Below are positions 26,746-36,015 of a stretch of 64,000 nt of DNA, in pieces (within the stretch, counting starts at the first letter, position 1; each line of letters starts with the position of its first letter). The notes below the pieces were generated by a model that had not been told where the DNA came from, searched no databases, and worked only from the letters and a program-made list of their open reading frames with translations. The position numbers were made by a program, and so were the translations under genes. The stretch lies in contig NZ_CP011339.1 in the NCBI RefSeq assembly GCF_001264245.1, positions 5,456,001 through 5,520,000 on the forward strand, read 5' to 3'. The stretch is from Microcystis panniformis FACHB-1757 (GTDB taxonomy: Bacteria; Cyanobacteriota; Cyanobacteriia; Cyanobacteriales; Microcystaceae).

Positions 26746-28224
26746 CTACGGCATCCACTGGGGACGAATTCCCGCTAGAGGCAATTCAATTAAATCAGAT
26801 TTACTTGCTTTCACTCCATCTTGTAGGGGAGGAATTAACATCCACAAACGACCACCGATAATTGTTTCTCCTGAATCGGTAGTCAGGGGATTAGTCGGAT
26901 TAGTATCATAACTGGTGCGAAGTTGATCAAAAATAATCGCTAAACTATCGGGAGATAAACTAATGTGAATATCACGATAATCGGCTAATTCCAGTAGGGG
27001 AGTTACTTGACCAGTCTTCACATCTATTTTAGCAAAATAGGGTTTTTCTTTGTACTCTTGACTGTTAGTAACTAACTCAGTTAACAAACAATATAAATCA
27101 CTACCAGTGGCATTAAATTGACAATCTATAATCGAACCTTGTAGATTGAGTAAGCGTTTTTGTAATCCTTGATTATTGACATAAAAAAGCGATCGAATAT
27201 AACGCATTTTAGCATTATCAGTATTAAAATTCACCATTGCCGCAGCCGTACCATCAGCAGAAAAATTCAAAATTCGCCCAAATTTTGGTAAAAAATCTAG
27301 GGGTTTTGTTTCAGTTTTTAAAGGCAAAAGGGCGATTCCTTCCCCCTGGGTGACAGCCAAAGTTTTACTATCAGGTGCGATCAAAAATTCTCCGCCTTGG
27401 ATGTTTAATTGTTGGGGTTTTTCCCCCGATTTAACTGCCCATAAATCGAAGTTAATCGGATTGCGGCGCTCAATTCTCTGCACGACAATAGTTTCCCCAT
27501 CTTTAGCTAAATCAAAGTGATTATTTTGATAATCTTTATTGTCTAGCACTAACTCAATTTTTAGAGGCGATTGACTGCTATCAACTTGGTAAAGCTGCAG
27601 TTCACGAATTCCCTCTATCCCCCGATTTTTCGCCACGGCCGAAAAGAGGATTTTTTTACCATCAGGATAGAATTCAAAAGCCATAACGGTCAAATTTGCG
27701 GGGGTTAAGAGGGTTTTCTTCTCCTCGGTCAAGTTATAAAAAATTAATCTTCCCTGTTCTTCCCCATTAGTGCCAATATAGGCAAAAGCACGATTGCGAC
27801 TTTTAAATTCTCTTTCAAAAATTGCCAGGGTTTGTCCTAATCGATTACCGCTGCGAAATTGTTCCCGCGCACCTTCAATTTGCAGATGATATTTTTCTCC
27901 GTAGGGAATGGGAGAAGTGAGGGTATAAGCTAATCGTCTTCCGGCCCAACTAAACTTCCCCGGCAGCGGAGGATCGATAACTAGATTTTTTTCTACACTA
28001 GCATGATCCATGGGGCGATCAAAAGTGATAATAAATGCTTGATCTTCCGCGCCAATTTCTCGATTTTCCCAGCTAAATTCCTTGACCCTTAGACCTGTTT
28101 GTAAAAGACATTGATTACCACAGCTATTACCCAACCAAATTAAGCCGCCAATTACTAAGGTTAGGGATACAATTAATGTTATCGCTAATTTATCAATCGG
28201 TTGTAGTTGTAAGGTTTTCAGCAT
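26746..28224 (-). CDS. Membrane-anchored Ig-like plus beta-propeller protein
   Basis: A 492-residue protein. One N-terminal membrane helix (about 14-32) is followed by a Big_5-type Ig-like domain (about 45-135, FIITFDRPMDHASVEKNLVI) and then repeated blades of WD40/TolB type (FEFYPDGKKILFSAVAK, FSADGTAAAMV, ISLSPDSLAIIFDQL). The layout suggests a periplasmic binding or scaffolding role. I do not recognise a specific function. Confidence 0.75.
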   Translation of the reverse strand: MLKTLQLQPIDKLAITLIVSLTLVIGGLIWLGNSCGNQCLLQTGLRVKEFSWENREIGAEDQAFIITFDRPMDHASVEKNLVIDPPLPGKFSWAGRRLAYTLTSPIPYGEKYHLQIEGAREQFRSGNRLGQTLAIFEREFKSRNRAFAYIGTNGEEQGRLIFYNLTEEKKTLLTPANLTVMAFEFYPDGKKILFSAVAKNRGIEGIRELQLYQVDSSQSPLKIELVLDNKDYQNNHFDLAKDGETIVVQRIERRNPINFDLWAVKSGEKPQQLNIQGGEFLIAPDSKTLAVTQGEGIALLPLKTETKPLDFLPKFGRILNFSADGTAAAMVNFNTDNAKMRYIRSLFYVNNQGLQKRLLNLQGSIIDCQFNATGSDLYCLLTELVTNSQEYKEKPYFAKIDVKTGQVTPLLELADYRDIHISLSPDSLAIIFDQLRTSYDTNPTNPLTTDSGETIIGGRLWMLIPPLQDGVKASKSDLIELPLAGIRPQWMP

Positions 28225-28267
28225 TATAGTAGATGGTTAGTAACAACAACTGCTCACTGCTCACTGA

Positions 28268-28389
28268 TAAGTAGGGAGGCACAATTATTTGTAGGATGGG
28301 TTAGCGGTAGCGTAACATGATTGGGCGTTGGGTTTCATGCTTCAACCCAACCTACGTTCATCTTATATTTAATTCCACCCACCTACTTA
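28268..28389. repeat. MITE-like element M2, 122 bases
   Basis: TAAGTAGGGAGGCACAATTA at the left and CCACCCACCTACTTA at the right, with the interior GTAGGATGGGTTAGCGGTAG. Near-identical full copies lie at 31545-31666 (inverted) and 49534-49655. No coding capacity. Confidence 0.8.
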
Positions 28390-28468
28390 ACTGCTCACTG
28401 CTCACTGATAACTGCTCACTGATAACTGATAACTGATAACTGATAACTGATAACTGCTCACTGATAAC
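28390..28468. repeat. Heptamer array CTGCTCA / CTGATAA
   Basis: About ten tandem 7-base units directly after the M2 element and directly before the stop codon of the permease-associated gene. A few more units (28235-28267) lie on the other side of M2, so M2 appears to have inserted into the array. Confidence 0.75.
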
Positions 28469-28470
28469 TG

Positions 28471-29262
28471 TTAATATCCGTAGGGATCAACGGGAGTGGG
28501 TATAGGTTTCACGGATTTAGCCTTAATTACTAATTGTCTTCTGCTGGTGGATTTTCCCACCTCTACCGGTAAAGATTCCGTGGCCATTTCTCCAGTGATT
28601 TCTAACCAAGTATCATTGGGATATTGACCGCGACTTCCTGATAGTTTCACCGGTAAACCGACGGGATAAGCATCTACGGCACAACAGGTAAGAATAAAGC
28701 GACTAATTAATAAATAATTATCGGGTAATTGGGGCAATTGCACCACAAAACCTGTGACTTTTACCGGTTGTCCTGTGTAAGCATCAGGTTCGGGGTAAGC
28801 ATTCAAAGTTCTTACCCATTCAATTAAACTTTTTTCCTCCGGTTTAACGGTAGTACCAAAGGATTGAGTTTGCACGCGAGTTAGGGGTAAAGATTCACTA
28901 ATTCCCCTCTGTAATGCGATTTGACTGCTGAGGGGCTGCGGGGCGATAAATAGGCCTAAAAGGGCAGTTATTACTAATAAACCTGAGCCAAAATGTTGGG
29001 GAAGAATGGTAATATGCGATCGATTATCGTTACTATCTAAATTAATCTTTTTTTGCCACTGTTTTAATAATGTCCAAAGCTTGACTAATCCTAGGGCAAA
29101 TAAAGCAATACTGGTGATGAGAACCAGGATAAAATAATTAGGATGGATCAGTAAATTTAATTGTCCAGTTATCCAGTATTTAAATAGTAACGAACCCCAA
29201 CCGATTAGGGCAATAATATCGATAAATTGGGGGGCGATTATTTTTAGACGTGATGAATTCAT
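28471..29262 (-). CDS. TIGR03943-type putative permease subunit
   Basis: A 263-residue protein with two or three N-terminal membrane helices and a soluble C-terminal half (VKVTGFVVQLPQLPDNYLLISRFILTCCAVDAYPVG). It matches the TIGR03943 family, which is regularly encoded beside DUF318 permeases, as here (24 bases downstream of one). The CC pair in the soluble domain is conserved in the family from memory and may bind metal. The transported substrate is not known. Confidence 0.8.
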   Translation of the reverse strand: MNSSRLKIIAPQFIDIIALIGWGSLLFKYWITGQLNLLIHPNYFILVLITSIALFALGLVKLWTLLKQWQKKINLDSNDNRSHITILPQHFGSGLLVITALLGLFIAPQPLSSQIALQRGISESLPLTRVQTQSFGTTVKPEEKSLIEWVRTLNAYPEPDAYTGQPVKVTGFVVQLPQLPDNYLLISRFILTCCAVDAYPVGLPVKLSGSRGQYPNDTWLEITGEMATESLPVEVGKSTSRRQLVIKAKSVKPIPTPVDPYGY

Positions 29263-29286
29263 GGGAAAAACTATCTAGGAACTGAC

Positions 29287-30297
29287 CTAGAATAAATAAC
29301 TGTGAGCCAAGGTGAGTAAAAAAGTCATTTGCGCTGCTAAAGCAAAGAGATAAATTAACATTCTTGGTTTAAAAATAGACAACATTAAACCAATCCCTTT
29401 CAGGTCAATCATTGGACCAAACACTAGAAAAGCCAGCAGGGAACTACTGGTAAAACTAGAGGCAAAGGAGAGAGCAAAAAAAGAATCAACTGTGGAACAA
29501 ATCGAAACAATGACCGCTAACAGCATCATGGCCAAGATCGAAGTAATCGGATCCTGACCCAAATTAAGAACAAATTCCCGGGGAACAAACACCTGTAAAC
29601 CCGCCGCTATAGCACTTCCTAAGATTAACACTCCTCCTAATTCGCGTAATTCCATCACCACGTTTTCCAGAAAAGTTAACCAGCGCCTTTTCATCGGGAT
29701 TGCTTGCACTGCCGGTAGGACAGCAGTAGCGGCAAAACTTTCATCTAAGCGCAAAGTTTGCCCGGAATTACCGATCAGAAAAGAACCGGATTGTAGTAGT
29801 AGTGGGATAGATTCTTTTTCCGGTGTTTGCGGTTGCCAATTGAGACTTTTTGCCAAAGAGGTTTGTAGGAGCGGTCGGGGATCTTTTTGGATACTAAAGA
29901 TAATACCGATAACCGTAGCGATGAACAAAGAAAAGATAACTCGATAGAAAACAATTTCCGGTTGATCGCGAAAAGCTACCCAAGTGGACCAGATAACAAT
30001 CGGGTTAATTGTCGGCGCTGCTAAGAGAAAACTAACCGCTACTGCATTCGGCATTCCTTGCACAAGTAAACGTCGCGCCACCGGCACATTGCCACACTCG
30101 CAGACGGGAAACAAAAAACCAATACATCCCCCCACAAATGCTCCTAAAACAGCATTTCGAGGCATCAGAGCAACTAGGCGACGTTCATCGACAAATATTA
30201 AAAGAATACTAGAGAGAATCACCCCTAGCAGTAAGAAAGGCATCGCTTCCACCAACAGGCTCAGGAATAGCGTAAAGGCATTTTGTAGTTGACTCAT
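29287..30297 (-). CDS. DUF318/UPF0718 family permease
   Basis: A 336-residue membrane protein with about eight helices. Near the N-terminus FPVCECGNVPVARRLL carries a CxC motif, and a second half repeats the pattern (MLLAVIVSICSTVDSFFALSF). Family members are predicted permeases; the substrate is unresolved. It forms a two-gene unit with the TIGR03943 gene. A heptamer-repeat region lies upstream, so the promoter should be in 30298-30365 or beyond. Confidence 0.82.
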   Translation of the reverse strand: MSQLQNAFTLFLSLLVEAMPFLLLGVILSSILLIFVDERRLVALMPRNAVLGAFVGGCIGFLFPVCECGNVPVARRLLVQGMPNAVAVSFLLAAPTINPIVIWSTWVAFRDQPEIVFYRVIFSLFIATVIGIIFSIQKDPRPLLQTSLAKSLNWQPQTPEKESIPLLLQSGSFLIGNSGQTLRLDESFAATAVLPAVQAIPMKRRWLTFLENVVMELRELGGVLILGSAIAAGLQVFVPREFVLNLGQDPITSILAMMLLAVIVSICSTVDSFFALSFASSFTSSSLLAFLVFGPMIDLKGIGLMLSIFKPRMLIYLFALAAQMTFLLTLAHSYLF

Positions 30298-30361
30298 CTA
30301 TCCTCGCCTTGGCAATTAGAGGTTTAAGGGTAAAGACTTAGGGACCCTAGAAAAAGGTTCA

Positions 30362-30485
30362 TCTATCAGTTATCAGTGACCAGTTATCAGTTATCAGTTA
30401 TCAGTGACCAGTTATCCGTTATCAGTGACCAGTTATCAGTTATCAGTTATCAGTGACCAGTTATCCGTTACCAGTTATCCGTTAC
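30362..30485. repeat. Heptamer array CAGTTAT / CAGTGAC
   Basis: About seventeen tandem units of 7 bases (CAGTTAT, CAGTGAC, CAGTTAC variants). It fills part of the 379-base gap between the permease and larE. Confidence 0.85.
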
Positions 30486-30575
30486 AGCCTTTCTCGTCAA
30501 GATGAAGTATAACCCAATTTGGTATTGACGACCAACTCCCCAAAACGAAAACTTCGTACCTCACCATTAAGATAA

Positions 30576-30634
30576 CTGTTAGAGCAGAACGTAGGTTGGG
30601 TTGAAGCATGAAACCCAACGCTGTTAGAGCAGAT
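30576..30634. repeat. Partial M2 fragment between short direct repeats
   Basis: ACGTAGGTTGGGTTGAAGCA (M2 interior) lies between two copies of CTGTTAGAGCAG. The direct repeats look like a target duplication around a shortened element. The rest of 30298-30676 holds no gene I can support. Confidence 0.5.
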
Positions 30635-30676
30635 TTGAGTTTTCAGTCCACTGATTACTGTTTACTGATCACTGAA

Positions 30677-31486
30677 CTAGAGGACTCGATTAAGTTTGCC
30701 GCTTTGATAACCTTCTAGATCGAGGGTGACATAGATAAAGCCTAATTTTTGCAGATCAGCGACTAATTCGCTTAAATTTGTCCGATTAATAAAGTCGGGA
30801 ATTGCTGCTGCCGGTAATTCAATCCGTGCCGTATCGCCGCTCGATCGCACCCGTAATTGACGATAACCTAATTTTCGCAGATAAATCTCCGCCCGTCCGA
30901 CTCTTTGCAATTTCTCCAGGCTAATTTCCTCCCCGTAGGGAAAACGGGAACTTAAACAGGGTTGCGCCGGTTTATCCCACCAAGGTAAATTTAAGTAACG
31001 AGATAGTTGACGAACTTCGCTTTTTGTGATAGCAATTTCCGCCAAAGGTGAACGAGCGCCGCGCTCCCTAGCGGCTTGAATTCCGGGACGATAATCCCTT
31101 AAATCATCAGCATTAACGCCATCGATGACGTAGGAATAACCACGAGCGAGAGCAAGGGGTTTAAGGGTGTCGTGTAGCTCACTTTTGCAGAAATAACAGC
31201 GATTAACGGGATTACTGGTGTAATTGGGGTTATTCATTTCCTCGGTTTCCACCAATTCATGCCGAATACCGATATAATCGGCCTGAGCGATCGCTTCTTC
31301 TAATTCTTCCGGCAGTAGGGAAGGGGAAACCGCCGTAATTGCCAATGCTTGACTCCCTAGCAGATCATAGGCCACTTTGGCCACTAGGGTACTGTCCACG
31401 CCCCCAGAATAGGCAATCAGAGCTTTTTCGCTGGTTTTTAAGAGGTTTTGTAATTGTCCGAGTTTATCAAGTAATTGACTGTCCAT
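30677..31486 (-). CDS. larE: ATP-dependent sacrificial sulfur transferase LarE
   Basis: A 269-residue PP-loop ATPase. SGGVDST near the N-terminus is the AMP-forming PP-loop, VNRCYFCKSEL is the family Cys motif, and PCLSSRFPYG carries the Cys expected to donate its sulfur. LarE builds the pincer nickel cofactor of lactate racemase together with LarB and LarC; neither is in this window. I chose the ATG at 31486 (MDSQLLDKLGQLQNLL); the frame extends 19 codons further upstream. Confidence 0.88.
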   Translation of the reverse strand: MDSQLLDKLGQLQNLLKTSEKALIAYSGGVDSTLVAKVAYDLLGSQALAITAVSPSLLPEELEEAIAQADYIGIRHELVETEEMNNPNYTSNPVNRCYFCKSELHDTLKPLALARGYSYVIDGVNADDLRDYRPGIQAARERGARSPLAEIAITKSEVRQLSRYLNLPWWDKPAQPCLSSRFPYGEEISLEKLQRVGRAEIYLRKLGYRQLRVRSSGDTARIELPAAAIPDFINRTNLSELVADLQKLGFIYVTLDLEGYQSGKLNRVL

Positions 31487-31544
31487 GGCGGCGATTTTGG
31501 CAACTGGTTTAGGGAGACCGTTTTTTATATTGGGTATAGACAAG

Positions 31545-31666
31545 TAAGTAGGTGGGTGGAATTAAATATAAGATGAACGTAGGTTGGGTTGAAGCATGAA
31601 ACCCAACGCCCGATTATGTTACGCTACCGCTAACCCATCCTACAAATAATTTTGCCTCCCTACTTA
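31545..31666. repeat. MITE-like element M2, inverted copy
   Basis: 122 bases with ends TAAGTAGGTGGGTGG and GCCTCCCTACTTA, the reverse complement of the element at 28268. Confidence 0.8.
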
Positions 31667-31704
31667 GCTTAAGCCACTTGTCCCAAGAATTTGCGGCAAT
31701 GAGG

Positions 31705-31804
31705 TAAGTAGTCGTGCAAAATAAATTTCCTAGTCAAGATAGGCACTCATGCAAGGGGCAAGAGGTGGTTAGATATGTGTAATTAATTTTGCCTAGGTAC
31801 TTAG
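31705..31804. repeat. MITE-like element M3, 100 bases
   Basis: Left end TAAGTAGTCGTGCAAAATAA, right end AATTTTGCCTAGGTACTTA. A second copy with a different centre is at 34367-34461. The centre has no inverted repeat of note. Confidence 0.7.
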
Positions 31805-31841
31805 TATAATTATAAATGTCTTTTAGCTTAACCCTCTCTAC

Positions 31842-32156
31842 ATGACAACAAATCTCACAGACTATAAACATATTGCAATTGATCATCGGGGAGTACCAAT
31901 AATTGCGGGTTCTACCCTGAAAGTGATTGATCTAGTTATGGCACAAATAGCCTACGGTTGGACTCCAGCAGAAATTCACATTAACCATCGTGATTTAAGT
32001 ATGAGTCAAATTCACTCAGCATTAGCTTACTATTGGGAACATAGAGATGAATTAGATCAAGCTATCCAAGCTGATTTAGAATTTGCCCAAAAAATGCGAG
32101 AAAAAGCTGGAGATTCTCCCTTTGTTAACCGACTTAAAGCACAGGCAATAAAGTAG
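31842..32156 (+). CDS. DUF433 family antitoxin-like protein
   Basis: A 104-residue DUF433 protein with a DNA-binding helical region (GSTLKVIDLVMAQIAYGWTPAEIHINH) and the typical YWEHRDELDQAI end. DUF433 genes usually sit directly before a DUF5615 PIN-like toxin, and here the stop codon (TAG 32154) overlaps the GTG start of such a gene. It is intact, while its partner is split by an insertion sequence. Confidence 0.85.
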   Translation: MTTNLTDYKHIAIDHRGVPIIAGSTLKVIDLVMAQIAYGWTPAEIHINHRDLSMSQIHSALAYYWEHRDELDQAIQADLEFAQKMREKAGDSPFVNRLKAQAIK

Positions 32157-32215
32157 TGAATCTCAAACTTTATATGGATGAAAATGTACACGGCGCAATT
32201 ACTACAGGGTTGCGT

Positions 32216-33540
32216 CCTGACTGACGGACACAAGTGGGTCAAAACCTGACAAGACAAGGGTTGCCAAAAAGAAAAATATCTGGGTAGATAGGGAAAAAGC
32301 AAGAATCCCTACAAGATGAAAACCGAGAACAGAATCTTCTCCCAAGTTTATTCCTATCTAGAACAAGGAAGCCGATTTGTGGATAAAAGACATTTAACCG
32401 TCCTCAGTTGGATGGTGACAGCCCTACTCAGTAGTCAAAGTCTCAATCAAGCCAGATGGGAACCCTTTGTACAAAGCAGAGCCGAACAAGCCAATAGTTA
32501 TCAGAGACGGTGGAATCGCTTTTGCCAGAATGGAAGAGTAGCGGTGGAAAAGATATACATCCCCTTAATATTGAAAGCCATCGAGACTTGGAAGGAGAAG
32601 GGGGAAAGACTGTATCTAGCAATAGATACCACTCTGTTGTGGAATCAATACTGCTTTGTCTATCTAGCGGTGGTCTGCGGGGGGAGAGCCGTCCCCTTGA
32701 TGTGGATGGGATTAGAACATGGTAGTGCCAGCCTAGCTTTTGAGAAATACGAACCCTTGTTGGACAGAGCCAAAGGCTATCTTCAGGGCTTTGAGAATGT
32801 CATGCTGTTAGCCGACCGAGGCTTTGCCAATCAGCAATTAATTCAATGGCTCAGGAAAAATACTTGGCATTGGTGTCTTCGCTTACCTTGCGATACCCTC
32901 ATTTACGGTGTTCGCCGTCGGGGTTTTGGCTATGAGGTCAGAGAACTCTATCCTCCCAAACGGCAAGCCTGCTTTGATCGCAACGTTCAAGTCTGGCAGG
33001 AGGCTAGAATCACTGCTCATCTTGCTTTAGCCTCTGTTCCAGGGGTTAAGGATAATTGGGCAATTCTGAGCGATGAACCTCCTACCCTTGACACCTTCTG
33101 GCAGTATGGTCTTCGTTTTCCCATTGAACATCTCTTTCAAGGGCAGTAAATCGGGCGTTTTTGACTGGGAACATTCTCGTGTTCGCTCTGCTGCTTGTTT
33201 AGAACGTCTCTATCTCATTGTTGCCATTTCTATTCTCTTTGCTACTTTAACTGGCATGGCGGTTCAACAATCTGGCTCTCGCCGTCAGGTTGATGCTCAT
33301 TTTCGGCGTGGTTTGAGTTATTTGAAAATTGGTTGACGTTGGCTGGCGGGAGTTGTTCATAAGGCGCGTCCCTTCTTGCGACTTGACCACTTATTTTCTG
33401 TTGACCCTTTTCCCTGTTGGCTCTTCTCGCAAAGCTCGTCAGGATTATTATGGCAAAATTACCTTTTCTTTTATTCAGGAGTTTGAGGCTTTCACATAAC
33501 AGTACTTGTCTTTGTATTGAAAAATGTGTCCGTCAGTCAG
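32216..33540 (+). mobile_element. IS4-type insertion sequence, copy A (complete)
   Basis: A 1325-base element with inverted ends CCTGACTGACGGACACA and TGTGTCCGTCAGTCAG, flanked by the 8-base duplication GGTTGCGT. It carries a single transposase gene broken into two frames. Two further copies in the window (37549 and 55947) are themselves interrupted. Confidence 0.9.
32316..33336 (+). pseudogene. IS4-type transposase with a frameshift (copy A)
   Basis: Frame one (32316-33149, 277 residues) has the DDE-type segments LAIDTTLLWN and LLADRGFANQ. The C-terminal part with the expected Glu (FDWEHSRVRSAACLERLYLI) is in another frame ending at TGA 33334-33336. Beyond this TGA the second frame would continue (RWLAGVVHKARPFLRLDHLF). 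The same shift and the same TGA occur in all three copies, so either the shift is programmed or a defective element was amplified with transposase supplied elsewhere. Confidence 0.8.
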
Positions 33541-33836
33541 GGTTGCGTCTGCGAGGTGTTGATGTCTTGACAGTTCAAGAAGATGGCTATTCTGGTATTG
33601 CTGATCCCATTATTTTGGATCGAGCAACCACAATAGAAAGAGTGATTTTTACCCAAGATAGCGATTTTTTAATAGAAGCTAGTCGTCGTCAAACAGAAGG
33701 AATTGAATTTATAGGGGTTGTTTACGGTCATCAATTAATGGTATCTATTGGGGACTGTATTAGAGATTTAGAATTAATTGCCAAACTGGGAAAAAGTGAA
33801 GAATTTATCAATATAATACAATATTTACCCCTTTAA

Positions 33837-34169
33837 TTTTTGTTGATGATAAAATTTAGTTTAATTCAAATGACCCCCCTTCCCAATTCTAAGGATAGGC
33901 GGTTAAAATGCGTCTTAGCTTATTGCTGATCCCATTATTTTAGTAAGTATTTAGGGTTTGCGACAAAAAGTACGGGCGAAGCATTCGGATAGAAAATCTC
34001 TGGTTTCACCGATAGGTTATTGCCCGAATGCTTCGCCCCTACAGGACGCGGGCCGATGAAGACGCAAGGTTTTGAACCACGATTCTCTCAAAATCTTGCA
34101 CCTGTTTCGCGAGAAAAGCCACAAAACCCTTACCTTGCCTACATTTCACATTTATTCAGCAAGCCCTAT
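33837..34169. repeat. Gap with a TAGGGTTTG...CAAGCCCTA element; no gene
   Basis: From 33952 to 34168 a segment has ends TAGGGTTTGC and GCAAGCCCTA, similar to the IS5-type terminal repeats. It contains a hairpin of GGGCGAAGCATTCGG (33974-33988) and its complement (34024-34038). The first 115 bases hold a short duplicate of the DUF5615 gene interior (ATTGCTGATCCCATTATTTT). Confidence 0.55.
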
Positions 34170-34361
34170 TTAGTCATAAACTTCACTTCTATGACCTACT
34201 CTAATAATAATAATTATCCTACTCTCTCGATCAAATTCATAAATAACCCGATAATCTCCTACTCTTAATTTATAAAACCCTGACCATTCTCTCGTAAGAG
34301 GTAGGGGGGTTATCTGTTCAAAGTTGATGGCTAACCATTCAATTTTATTAAAAATCCTCAG
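34170..34361 (-). pseudogene. RelE-type toxin, C-terminal piece
   Basis: Reading the minus strand gives LRIFNKIEWLAINFEQ, then PLTREWSGFYKLRVGDYRVI and IRVGHRSEVYD before TAA. This is the C-terminal two thirds of a RelE/ParE-fold mRNA-interferase-type toxin. It stops abruptly upstream at a MITE end (34367). The missing part appears at 37516-37548 (ITDLDLITDF), beyond the inserted elements. Confidence 0.78.
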
Positions 34362-34366
34362 TCTGA

Positions 34367-34461
34367 TAAGTAGTCATGCAAAATTAATTACCTGCCCGAT
34401 CGAGCTAAAACCCTTACGGGGCAATGATCGTCATGTGTAAATAATTTTGCCTAGGTACTTA
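34367..34461. repeat. MITE-like element M3, second copy
   Basis: Ends TAAGTAGTCATGCAAAATTA and AATAATTTTGCCTAGGTACTTA. It abuts an M1 element, sharing the TA between them, and sits inside the RelE-type toxin gene. Confidence 0.7.
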
Positions 34462-34770
34462 AGTAGGTAGGTATTAAAAACTTTCAGATCCCCCCGCCTA
34501 TCGGCACCCCCCTTATCAAGGGGGGCAGGGGGGATCGAACCTAAAATCCATTTTTAATTTAATTAGGGTTTGCTGAATAACTGTGAAATACTTATGATAT
34601 AAGGATTACAGCCATATTAAATTCCCAAAAAGTCAAGAAAAAGGGACAGAAAACGGCTAAAATTGCTAAAATACCCTTGCACTTATCCGACAAGAACATA
34701 TGTACCGAAAAACGAACGAGTCTTCAATTGCCCCAGAAAACTTTGAGTTGCCTTTTGAGGGAAAATTATC

Positions 34771-36015
34771 GGCTCTTCTAGGTTCTGTGTGAGCATGGTA
34801 TAATAGTAACACAGAACAGGAGGTGGGTTATGTGGATAAATTTTGATCAACTCCTCGATTTACCAAATGCAACAGTGGTCAATTATCAAAAAATTGCTCA
34901 GACAATTTTCCTAAAGCTTGCTCTTTTAAATGAAACAATTGAATGTCCGAATTGCCATCAAACCTTAGACAGAATCAATCAGACAGAGTATAATCTAGTC
35001 AGAGACTTGTCAATATTAGGTAATCCAGTATATTTAGAAGTACCACGCCGTCAGTTTCATTGTCAAAAGTGCCAAAAGTATATCAGCGAAAGACTGAGTT
35101 TTATGAGATTAAGACAGCATCATACAATTCGCTATGAATCGATGATTTATGAGAGAGTAAAAAATTGTAGCATCGAAGAAATAAGTCGAGAAGAAGGGTT
35201 AGGATGGTCAGAAGTTGAGTTAATATTTAATCACTGTGCTAAAGAACTAGAAAAGGAAGAGTGGGAAGCACCAGAACGAATAAGCTTAGATGAATTTAGT
35301 AACTTAAAAGGACATAAAGATTTCATCACAACGGTCGTAGATATGGACAAGAAAATTTTACTAGATGTGATTAAAGGACATAAGCAAGAAGAATTAATGG
35401 AAGCCTTAAAAGCACAGCCAGACGCAGTTCGGGAGAAAGTGAAAGAAGTGAGCGTCGATATGTGGTCAGGATTTACAGCAGTGATCAAGGAATTATTTCC
35501 CAATGCTAAAATCATCTATGACCGTTTTCATGTAATGGCTATCATCAATGACGAGCTTAATAAATTGAGAAAGTTAATGGGGGTGCATGAAAAAGGATTA
35601 CCTCATTTATTATGGAAGAATAAAGAGGACTTAAAGGACGAGCAAAAACAACAACTAGAAGTTATTCTGAAAGAACATCCATGCTTAGGAATAGCCTGGG
35701 AAATGAAAGAAGAAATTAGACAAATTTATCAAAGTAGTAGAACGTTCAGAGGTGCTGAGAGAAAATTGGAAAAATGGATAAGAATAGGCGGGATATTATA
35801 TGAAAGTAGTGCCAGGATGATCCAGAAGCATTTGCCAGGTATTTGTAATTACTTTGAAAATCAGACAACCAACGGATTAATTGAGGGAATGAATACCAAA
35901 ATAAAGCTTATTAAAAGAATGAGTTATGGATTTACCAATTTTGAACATCTTCGACTTAAGCTGTTTGCTTGCTTTAATTCATAACAAAAATTAACACACG
36001 AAAACCAGAAGAGCC
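34771..36015 (+). mobile_element. ISL3-family insertion sequence (complete)
   Basis: A 1245-base element with ends GGCTCTTCTAGGTTCTGTGTG and CACACGAAAACCAGAAGAGCC, flanked by AATTATC (34764-34770 and 36016-36022). It carries one intact transposase, so it may be active. A 133-base relative without a gene is at 50868. Confidence 0.9.
34830..35984 (+). CDS. ISL3 family transposase
   Basis: An intact 384-residue transposase. The N-terminus has a C4 zinc finger (CPNCHQTL and CQKCQ), followed by a helix-turn-helix. The catalytic triad is likely Asp in ISLDEFSNLKGH, Asp in VSVDMWSGF and Glu in TTNGLIEGMNTKIK, the standard ISL3 pattern. An AGGAGGTGG ribosome-binding site lies just before the ATG. 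It is the only undamaged transposase in this nest. Confidence 0.92.
   Translation: MWINFDQLLDLPNATVVNYQKIAQTIFLKLALLNETIECPNCHQTLDRINQTEYNLVRDLSILGNPVYLEVPRRQFHCQKCQKYISERLSFMRLRQHHTIRYESMIYERVKNCSIEEISREEGLGWSEVELIFNHCAKELEKEEWEAPERISLDEFSNLKGHKDFITTVVDMDKKILLDVIKGHKQEELMEALKAQPDAVREKVKEVSVDMWSGFTAVIKELFPNAKIIYDRFHVMAIINDELNKLRKLMGVHEKGLPHLLWKNKEDLKDEQKQQLEVILKEHPCLGIAWEMKEEIRQIYQSSRTFRGAERKLEKWIRIGGILYESSARMIQKHLPGICNYFENQTTNGLIEGMNTKIKLIKRMSYGFTNFEHLRLKLFACFNS

Larger units (their letters stand above)
32156..33836 (+). pseudogene. DUF5615 PIN-like toxin split by an IS4-type element
   Basis: The first 20 codons (32156-32215, VNLKLYMDENVHGAITTGLR) and the last 95 codons plus stop (33549-33836, LRGVDVLTVQEDGYSGIADP...) join in frame once the element and one 8-base duplicate (GGTTGCGT, 32208-32215 and 33541-33548) are removed. 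The repaired 115-residue protein has the Asp residues of a PIN-like site (YMDENV, FTQDSDFL). It starts with GTG overlapping the DUF433 stop. Because the insertion duplication is intact, the event looks recent. Confidence 0.88.

Noticed and set aside
32510..32725. 71-codon frame inside the IS4-type elements (also at 37843 and 56241)
   Set aside because: Out-of-frame shadow of the transposase; repeated only because the element is repeated.
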